From NCBI GenBank assembly GCA_029255685.2, contig CM055318.2:13397001-13461000 (forward strand): a stretch of 64,000 bases of DNA, given 5' to 3'. Below are positions 59,072-64,000 of the stretch, in pieces. Numbering within the stretch: the first letter of the stretch is position 1; every line of letters begins with the position of its first letter. The notes beneath the pieces were generated by a model. It was not told where the DNA came from. It saw only the letters and a program-made list of their open reading frames with translations, and searched no databases. Position numbers and translations under genes: made by a program. This DNA is from Silene conica. Its lineage: Eukaryota; Streptophyta; Magnoliopsida; Caryophyllales; Caryophyllaceae.

Positions 59072-62000
59072 ATGAATTCGAAGAGGAAGAAAGTAAGTAA
59101 TTATTATTTGTTAATGGTTTTTAGTTTTTATCTTTTAATTGTTAATGATTTTTTACTTTTAATTTGTTAAACGTTCTTCTGAAATTGAGATTCATGTTAT
59201 TGACACAATTATGTGTTGCTGTAGTGATAGATTTTGTATGTTACCCTAATTTTTAGCCTTTTTTGTTATTGAAATTACATTGATTATTATTTGAACAATA
59301 TTGTAGGCCGAGGAGATTAGTGCTGCAACTGTAGATGAAAGCAGTGTAAATTTGATGGTATTTTATAATGGGATGTTTGAAACAGTGGGAGGGTATACTT
59401 CGTATAAGGGTGGTTTATTACACCTACTAAAGGGGATGAAGAGGGATGAGTTGAATGCTGAGTTTTGTAAGGATTTAGGAAAACAATTATGTGGATCTGT
59501 GGATTTTGATATGTGGTATAGAAGGTATGGAGTGGATCTCACGAGAGGTAGGACTTTGTTGTTGAGTGATGATGATGTGGTCCAGTTGTTGAGGACAGTG
59601 TGCAGTACGAAGTGTGTGATGGTGTACATCACTCAACCAAAGGAAGGGGTAACTTGCAGGGTGACCAGAAGTAAGGGAAAGGGAAATATTGTTGTCAGTC
59701 AAGCACCCACCTCCTCAGTCAAAGACATAAAGCCCACTTCAAAAAGTACAATATTTAATTCAGAAACCAAAAATAAAGGAAAAACCAAAGTTGGTTCAAG
59801 CACATTCAATGCTCCAACCAAAAAACAACCAATCAGAGTAAATGAGCCCCCTCTTTCTTTGAGAAAAAATCTCAGCCAAAAGAACTCAGATCTATTAACC
59901 ACTAAAGACAAACCTTCACAAACCATCAAAGAAAAACAACCCTCAATACCTGTTAGGAGAAGTTCTAGGCATCTAAACCCAATTTTTTCAGATTCAACCC
60001 CCTCAGATCAAGCTACTGGAAGTACTATCATCCCCACTGTCCCTATTGTCATCCCAACTATCCCCACTGTTCCCACTATCATCTTAACTGTTCCCACTGT
60101 CCCCACTGTTCCCATTGTCCCCAACTGTTCCCACATTCATCCCAAATGTCATCCCAATCAGGGCCAAACTGCCTGTAAGAAGACAGGTAAAGTATGAGAA
60201 AAGTGTAGGGCTAGAGGTAGCTGAGGTTGTTGTTAGTAGCAAGGGGACTGCATCAGGGGTTGTTGGTAGTAGCAAGGGGGCTGATTCAGGGGTTGTTGGT
60301 AGTAGCAAGGGGGCTGATTCAGGGGTTGTTGTTGGTAAGAGATCAGAGAGATTGAAAGGGAGTCAATCTAGGCAAAAAAGTGTTGCTAGCAAAAGAAATA
60401 AGTCAGTAGCTAGTAAAGGTAAGGGTAAAGGGGTTGATGTAGTTGATGTTGTTGATAAAGGGAAGCAAAAAGAGAGTTCTGAAGTAGATGAAGGTGAGGA
60501 ATGTGAGTTTACTGATTCAGAGGATAGTGATGGCAGTGATCCAGACTTTGAGTTTGATGAGTATGATGTAAGAGTTGCAGAGGAAGAAGATATATTTGCA
60601 GGAAAAAATGTTGGTGACATCCTGAAAACTGTGGAGGAGGCCATCAATGTAGGAAACCAAAATAGAGTAGTAGAAGAAAGAAGCAAAGAACTTGTAGGAG
60701 TTGATGACCTTCAGATTAAGTTCATTGAAGAGGAAGGAGTGGTTTCTGATGAGCTAAGGAGCTTGCATGGTTCTGATGATGAGGTTGATACTTACCCATC
60801 ATTTAATCCTTTGGCTGATTTCACAAAACCAGTGAACCTTAAGTTAGGGCTGAAGTTTCCTAGTGTGGAGGTACTTAGGAAGGCATTAATTAATCATAGT
60901 GTGAGCAATGGTTATGACTTCTGGTATTCGCATAATGGGAGGGATAGAGTGACTGCTCTATGTAGGCATAAGTGCAACTGCCCTTGGAATAGTAAGAAGT
61001 CAAGGTTTGGAGCTTGCAAATGTAATGCACCAAACAAATGCAAGTTCAGAGTTCATGCAAGAAAGATGGATGGGGAGGAGACAATGCAAATTAAAGGGTT
61101 AAAACTCAAACATAGTTGTATCATGTCAAACTACAATAGGTAAGTGACATCAGAGTTCTTGGCAGAAAAATATACAGAGTTTTTTAGAGATAATTTGGAT
61201 TGGAAGCTGAAAAAACTTCAAAGTTCTGTATTAAGGGAGTTAGGAGTGCATGTTAGTTATATGAAGTGTTGGTTAGCAAGGGCAAGGGCAAAGTTAATAA
61301 TTTATGGGAATGGCAGTGACCAATATGCTCATGTATGGAATTATGCAGCAGCCATTAGAAAGTACAATAGAGGAAGCTCAGCAATGGTGGTTTGTGACTC
61401 CATAGAAAGACCCCCACCCATATTTAAAAGGATGTACATCTGTCTAGCAGCCTGCAAACAAGGTTTCAGTAGAGGTTGCAGACCAATTATAGGGGTAGAT
61501 GGGTGTCATTTGAAGGGAGTTTATCCTGGGATATGTCTAGTTGCTGTTGGGTTGGATGGAAACAACAACATTTATCCTATTGCTTGGGCAGTGCTAGAGG
61601 TGGAGAATAGAGATTCTTGGACATGGTTCCTTGAGTTGTTGTCTTCTGACTTGGACAAGATTGAGGGAGAAGGTCTAACCTTCATGTCTGACAGGCAGAA
61701 GGGCTTGATAGATGCCCTAAACATGGTTGTCCCAAAGGCACATGTCAGGTATTGTGCAAGACATATCTGGGCCGACTTCAAGATAAGTTTTAGTGGCCAG
61801 TTGTACAAGCTAAGGAAACATTCTGGAATGCTGCAAGAGCCGCAACAAGGGTATGATTCTTTCCTTTAGTTTTTGTCTTCAAGATAAATTTTAGTATTAC
61901 TTACTTTGTTTTTTTCCTTTAGTTTTTGTCTTCTGACTTTTTTTTTTGTCAACTAACCTTCTAACAGGCTGAGTTTCAAATAGAGATGGAAAATATGAAG

Positions 62001-63143
62001 GCCTTATCAACCGGAGCATGGGAGTATCTGAATGCCATTCCTCCTAGACACTGGTCAAGACATGCATTTGACACTAATTATAAGTCCAACCTTCTGCTGA
62101 ATAATTTGTGTGAGGTTTTTAATGCTGTACTCAAAGAAGCGAGAGACAAGCCAATCCTCACCCACATGGAGTGGATGAGGAGATATGTTATGGAGAGAAT
62201 TTGTCAAAAGAGGCAGGGAGGTATGGCATATGAGGACAGATTAATGCCTTATGCAACTAAATACAATGCTTGGGCTCAAGAACAGTGTAGGTTTTGTAAA
62301 TGGACTAGGTCTGATATGGGGGTCTATGAGGTAATATATAAGGGGGAGCAGTGTGTTGTGAATCTGAATTTGAGGACTTGTAGTTGCTTTCATTGGGATC
62401 TTACTGGATTACCTTGTCCGCATGCAATGTGTTGCATATTGTTGGAAAGAAAGGACCCAGTGGACTATGTGCATGATGCCTACACAAAAGCAAACTACCA
62501 GCTTACTTATGAACCATCAGTCCTACCTATGCCTGGTGTCAAACATTGGGAGAAGACTGGGCTTCCATAACCACTGCCACCTCCTATGAGAACTATGAAT
62601 GGCAGGCCTAAGTCTAAGAAAAGAAGAAAGGAAGCAGGAGAAGATGCAGAACAGAAGGTGAAAAGGGTGAAAAAAGCAAACAATTGTGGTAATTGTGGAG
62701 GGCTGGGTCATTCTAAAAGGACATGTACGAACACAGTAGTACCTTCTTGCAAGGACAAGACTCCTGGTGGGAGGCCACAAAGTAGAAGTCAGTGGGCAAG
62801 AGAAGGAAGGGAGAAGAGAAAGACCAGAGTTGCAGCAAGGGAAGCATGGGAAAGGGAACATGGGACTGGGACTGCTGCTGCTGGTTCATCAACAACATTG
62901 AACAGAGCTGTTGCAGGTGCATCAACTGAAACAGCAGCACCATTCAATCGACATGCGACAGCCTCGTTCACTGAGTTGCTCAGTCAAGCTAGCAATAACT
63001 TACTTTGGTTTCTGTTTTTTAATGTAGTTTGGTGCTGTAATTTGCTTTTGAATGATTCAACAATTTCAGTGTTGCTTCTATTTTCCGATGTCTGTGATGG
63101 ATATTACTTACACTCTTGTTGTATTGTGCTTCTATTTTCTTAA
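59072..63143 (+). pseudogene. Mutator-like (MULE) transposase gene, four lesions
   Basis: Exon 1 is 59072-59092, exon 2 starts at 59307, and a later intron is 61851-61967. Domains in order: an N-terminal PB1-like domain (FYNGMFETVGGYTSYKGG; about 59355-59640); a Pro/Thr/Val and Ser/Lys-rich linker with 11-residue repeats; the MuDR DNA-binding domain (FPSVEVLRKALINHSVSNGY, with CxCP and HKCNC-type residues); the MULE catalytic domain with Asp in IIGVDGCHLKG, Asp in TFMSDRQKGL, YCARH, and Glu in NNLCEVFNAVL; a SWIM zinc finger (CSCFHWDLTGLPCPH); and a CCHC knuckle (CGNCGGLGHSKRTC). The frame is interrupted by a shift in the repetitive tract near 60.1 kb, a TAA at 61141-61143, a shift near 61.81 kb and a TAA at 62568-62570. 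The copy is therefore unlikely to make full-length protein, although each domain is well preserved, so decay is recent. Confidence 0.92.
60226..60324 (+). repeat. 33-bp tandem repeat coding 11-residue units
   Basis: Three units, the last two identical, encode VVGSSKGADSG-type repeats in the transposase linker. Confidence 0.9.
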
Positions 63144-63639
63144 TGACAGACGGTATTTGTCATTTACTGAGCTGTATATTATCTGCTGTCTTCTGTCTTC
63201 TTTAGAGTTCTCTTAGATTTGCAGCTATCATAAAATCTGTCTCATCTGTCATGGGCTAGACTTCAGAGGTCTGAAATTGGCCAATGCCACTAACTCAAAT
63301 CATGTTTCAAAATTGGTGTTGGAAGTAGCATTTGTGCAGGGAATTAGTGCAGATGTAAATGCATGCTGTTGTTTTTTGTTTTGCTTTCTTAGATTTGCAG
63401 CTTTCTTGATCTTTTCAGTGCAGATGTAAATGTAAATTGGTGTTGGAAGTAGCCAATGCTATGTAAATTGGTGTTGTGAAATTGTTGAATCATTCAACTA
63501 AAATTGTTGTGACCATATTACATGCCATTCAACTAGAATCCATCCATTACATGGTTACATAATCCGTACATTACATCATCAAATAGCTCATGAATCATTA
63601 CTTCTAACTTGAAAATTTTCATGAGCTATACTAGTTCAA
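63144..63639. other. Spacer between convergent MULE genes
   Basis: It contains small direct repeats (AAATTGGTGTTGGAAGTAGC twice, GTGCAGATGTAAATG twice). No gene was seen. It should hold both 3' ends. Confidence 0.5.
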
Positions 63640-64000
63640 CTAAAATTTAGTGAACACCAACACTACCAATACAAACAATATGGTAAAAATGGCTATTGTC
63701 GAACCATTGGCAACCAATTTTCCTCTACCAACATCCCCATACAACCCTAACACCTTCATCCTCTCAATCTACATTAAGAGCTTCTTCTTATCTTCTTTAA
63801 GCGACTCAACATCCCTACCCAATATATCAACTTCACATTTCAACAATTTTTTTTCCATCATCAGTTTGTTGATAACATCTTTTTGCCAATCCATTTGAGT
63901 GCGATCATGCCAACAAAACCAGTCACAACCAACTGAACCGGTCTTTTTCGAGTTTGAGAATTTACACTTCTCAAACCGTCTTCCAGGATTGTTAGTCGTC
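63640..64000 (-). pseudogene. GRF-type zinc-finger ORF, partial at the right edge, with an in-frame stop
   Basis: The minus strand from 64000 reads TTNNPGRRFEKCKFSNSKKT and then GSVGCDWFCWHDRTQMDWQ. The Asn-Pro-Gly-Arg-Arg-Phe plus Cys and CDWFCWHD residues fit a GRF-type zinc finger, whose first Cys would lie beyond the edge. A charged coiled-coil follows (KKLLKCEVDILGRDVESLKE) to a TAG at 63769-63771. The same frame then continues to a second stop (63640-63642) through a hydrophobic helix (TIAIFTILFVLVVLVF), the usual ending of such proteins, so the TAG looks premature. Such ORFs often accompany plant MULEs. Here it converges on the transposase gene, as mudrB does on mudrA in maize MuDR. 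Confidence 0.6.

Overview
This is plant nuclear DNA, almost certainly from a eudicot. It has spliced genes with GT-AG introns, nuclear tRNA genes, Stowaway, Harbinger, hAT and Mutator-type elements, Helitrons and plant LTR retrotransposon fossils. The sequence does not fix the species. No bacterial, organellar or CRISPR features were seen.

Layout. 1-4245: the 5' end of a Ty3/gypsy fossil on the minus strand (gag-protease region, primer site, LTR) that runs off the left edge. 4246-11135: gene-free, with a Helitron, a miniature LTR element (TRIM) and a cluster of short inverted-repeat elements. 11136-16257: RPN10, the proteasome ubiquitin receptor (10 exons). 17674-17746: tRNA-Arg(UCU). 18525-23688: a young but broken Ty1/copia element lodged inside an older MITE. 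23689-26905: AT-rich, with MITEs, one nested in another just upstream of the next gene. 26906-29846: an ERD7-type senescence/dehydration protein (4 exons). 32946-38953: an AHK1-type transmembrane hybrid histidine kinase (14 exons, one GC-AG intron). 39249-39322: tRNA-Ile(AAU). 39505-44279: a 91-residue conserved-looking protein of unknown function whose 4.4-kb second intron holds an old antisense copia fossil. 45833-58474: a minus-strand ascorbate-peroxidase-like gene (9 exons over 12.6 kb) with substituted active-site residues; its introns hold a Helitron, a hAT element full of ACGT motifs, and a stack of elements nested three deep. 59072-63143: a Mutator-like transposase gene with four lesions. 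63640-64000: a convergent minus-strand ORF with a GRF-type zinc finger that leaves the right edge.

How the parts relate. The host genes are independently transcribed and not an operon. AHK1 (osmosensing), the ERD7-type protein (dehydration and cold) and the APX-like protein (peroxide) all belong to stress-associated families, but I see no evidence of a functional cluster. Much of the rest is layered transposon history whose order can be read from target-site duplications. The most unusual items are the peroxidase-like protein with Phe-Glu in place of the distal Trp-His pair, the ACGT-rich hAT in its intron, the GC-AG intron beside the kinase's phospho-acceptor histidine, and the convergent transposase/GRF-finger pair.
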